The notes under the pieces: generated by a model | What the model was told of the DNA's origin: nothing | The model's input: the letters and a program-made list of their open reading frames with translations, nothing else | The model's database searches: none | Shown: one piece after another, positions 5,535 through 6,597 of the stretch | Position numbering within the stretch: position 1 is the first letter of the stretch | Layout of the letters: the number at the start of each line of letters is the position of its first letter | Assembly (NCBI GenBank): GCA_022758945.1 | Contig: JAEMQE010000200.1 | Coordinates: forward strand, 1-6,597 | Length of the DNA: 6,597 bases | Direction: 5' to 3' | From: Lentimicrobium sp. | GTDB taxonomy: Bacteria; Bacteroidota; Bacteroidia; Flavobacteriales; Flavobacteriaceae | Made by a program: the position numbers and the translations under genes

Positions 5535-6137
5535 TTGGAAGACACCTACAAAACCATAGCTTATCCATCAGAGGAACTTCTTTTTAAAGAAAAAAACAGC
5601 AAATTCTTTGGCTACTCTTTTCCTATTCAATCTGAAGCAGAAGTAAAACCCATAATCGATAGTTTACGAAAACAACATCCCAATGCTGGACATTATTGTT
5701 ATGCATACCAAATTGGCACAGACACAATAGTTCACAGAGCAAATGACGATGGCGAACCAAGTAATACCGCTGGAATGCCAATTTATGGACAAATTCAGTC
5801 TTTTGCAGTCACTAATATATTACTTGTAGTTGTCCGGATTTTTGGTGGAGTAAAATTGGGAGTTGGCGGATTGATTTCAGCTTATAGAACTGCAGCTCAA
5901 ATGACTCTGGAATCTTCTGAAATCATCGAAAAAACAATAGATATTCATTATCTAGTTTTCTTCGATTACAAAAACATCAATAAAGTGATGCGAGTGATTA
6001 AAGAAAAAAACGTGGAAATTGTATCCCAAAAAATGGAACTGAGTTGCGAAATCGAAATTGTCACCCGAAAAAAAAATGCCGAAATGATTTTTGACATTTT
6101 TAATTCAATGTTTGAGATAGAAATAAAATTACTTTAA
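5535..6137 (+). CDS. yigZ: YigZ/IMPACT family protein
   Basis: Cytoplasmic protein of the UPF0029/IMPACT family (E. coli YigZ, Bacillus YvyE, eukaryotic IMPACT). Eukaryotic members act in translational control through GCN1; the bacterial role is not settled. At 200 residues it is normal length (E. coli YigZ is about 204). The N-terminal IMPACT domain covers about 15-125, with KNSKFFGYSFP (20-30), HYCYAY (53-58), the signature DDGEPSNTAGMPI (71-83) and RIFGGVKLGVGGLISAYRTA (101-120). A C-terminal ferredoxin-like domain (DUF1949 type) follows at about 133-200. The start is TTG at 5535: an in-frame stop at 5514-5516 leaves no ATG or GTG before it, the next in-frame ATG is at Met81, and MEDTYKTIAYPSEELLFKEK matches the family's N-terminus. 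It lies 40 nt after the HAD stop and is probably in the ribD-HAD transcript. Confidence 0.92.
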   Translation: MEDTYKTIAYPSEELLFKEKNSKFFGYSFPIQSEAEVKPIIDSLRKQHPNAGHYCYAYQIGTDTIVHRANDDGEPSNTAGMPIYGQIQSFAVTNILLVVVRIFGGVKLGVGGLISAYRTAAQMTLESSEIIEKTIDIHYLVFFDYKNINKVMRVIKEKNVEIVSQKMELSCEIEIVTRKKNAEMIFDIFNSMFEIEIKLL

Positions 6138-6172
6138 GATAATCAAAAAATCTTCTTTTTTGTCATATTATC
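6138..6172. terminator. AT-rich hairpin between convergent genes
   Basis: GATAATCAAAAAA (6138-6150) and TTTTTTG (6156-6162) plus ATTATC (6167-6172) form a stem around the loop TCTTC, with a 4-nt bulge TCAT on the right arm. It begins on the base after the yigZ stop and lies 16 nt beyond the thioesterase stop, so it could end transcription from both sides. The stem is A/T-only except for two G-C pairs and one terminal pair, and no clean T tract follows, so strength is uncertain. Confidence 0.45.
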
Positions 6173-6187
6173 AAAAAACTGATGCCT

Positions 6188-6592
6188 TTATTCCGTTCTA
6201 TCCAAAATGTCTAAAATATATTGCGGAGGAGCAACAGGTCTTCCTGTTTTCATATCGACAAAGACTAAAATTGAGTTGCCAGTTGTTAATAACTCATCCT
6301 TTTCATTATAGAGTTCATAGTCAAATTCAATCTTGACAGTCGTCTTGTTTTTAAGAATAGTTTTCAAAGTTAAAAGCTCATCATAATGAGCAGGTTTTTT
6401 ATAATTTATGGTTAAAGAAACCACAGGAAGCATAATCCCGTTTTCTTCCATCCATTTATAAGAAATTCCTTTGTTTCTAAGCCATTCAACCCTTCCTATT
6501 TCAAAATATTGAGCATAATTACCGTGATATACTACACGCATTTGATCCGTTTCTGAATAGCGAACACGGATTTGAATTTGATGATATTCCAT
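6188..6592 (-). CDS. Hot-dog acyl-CoA thioesterase (YbgC/4HBT family)
   Basis: Predicted cytoplasmic thioesterase of 134 residues, a usual length for single hot-dog proteins of the YbgC/4-hydroxybenzoyl-CoA thioesterase family, which hydrolyse short or medium acyl-CoA or aryl-CoA as oligomers. The active-site segment is RYSETDQMRVVYHGNYAQYF (residues 11-30), aligning with YbgC [20 protein letters not shown] and giving Asp16 as the catalytic residue. EIGRVEWLR (31-39) follows on the central helix. IMLPVVSLTINYKKPAHYDE (53-72) and ILVFVDMKTGRPVAPP (108-123) are the remaining conserved strands. Arg19 replaces the Gly usual at this loop position. The ATG at 6590-6592 is followed by only 5 bases of window, so the promoter is not visible and a slightly longer N-terminus cannot be ruled out, though MEYHQIQIRVRYSETD is the normal family start. 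It is convergent with yigZ. The true substrate is unknown. Confidence 0.92.
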   Translation of the reverse strand: MEYHQIQIRVRYSETDQMRVVYHGNYAQYFEIGRVEWLRNKGISYKWMEENGIMLPVVSLTINYKKPAHYDELLTLKTILKNKTTVKIEFDYELYNEKDELLTTGNSILVFVDMKTGRPVAPPQYILDILDRTE

Positions 6593-6597
6593 TAAAT

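Noticed and set aside
5530..5537. Promoter box TAAATTTG for yigZ
   Set aside because: It matches TAnnTTTG but overlaps the TTG start, so transcription would begin inside the gene, and there is no -33 element 17-23 nt upstream; likely chance.
3811..6223. Shared string CTAAAATATAT near 3811 and near 6210
   Set aside because: A short AT-rich match within two coding regions on unrelated genes; no extended similarity around it.

Overview
The window is about 6.6 kb of AT-rich, gene-dense chromosome that looks like a Bacteroidetes genome, most likely Flavobacterium or a close relative. Three things point there: the protein sequences (HisS, RibD, PrmC and the YbgC-like thioesterase read like flavobacterial versions), the lack of Shine-Dalgarno sequences before the starts, and promoter-like TAnnTTTG boxes. 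All recognisable genes are housekeeping or core-metabolic. There are no tRNA or rRNA genes, CRISPR arrays or complete transposons.

Layout, left to right: (1) the N-terminal 286 codons of histidyl-tRNA synthetase (hisS, minus strand, running off the left edge); (2) a 180-bp divergent intergenic region dominated by an inverted array of 7-bp units; (3) a MacB/FtsX-type ABC transporter permease on the plus strand; (4) a second, different inverted array of 7-bp units between the permease stop and the convergent prmC, forming the last codons and stop of prmC; (5) a minus-strand pair, a GNAT acetyltransferase followed 9 nt later by prmC; (6) a 106-bp divergent promoter region; (7) a plus-strand run of ribD (riboflavin synthesis), a YihX-like HAD phosphatase (8-nt overlap) and a YigZ/IMPACT-family gene with a TTG start; (8) a short convergent gap with an AT-rich hairpin; (9) a hot-dog acyl-CoA thioesterase on the minus strand, complete and ending at the right edge.

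The genes do not form one pathway. HisS and PrmC both serve translation (tRNA charging and release-factor methylation). YigZ belongs to a family linked to translation control in eukaryotes, but its bacterial role is unclear. RibD makes a flavin precursor, and the HAD phosphatase overlapping it could in principle supply the dephosphorylation step that follows RibD. That link rests on position only.

The most interesting content is non-genic: two unrelated-sequence but identically built inverted heptad arrays (about four 7-bp units per arm), and a GC-rich 51-bp in-frame insertion in the RibD reductase domain that looks like a small dispersed repeat tolerated inside an enzyme. The ribD start also looks nearly leaderless, and a 13-codon ORF bridges the HAD and yigZ genes.
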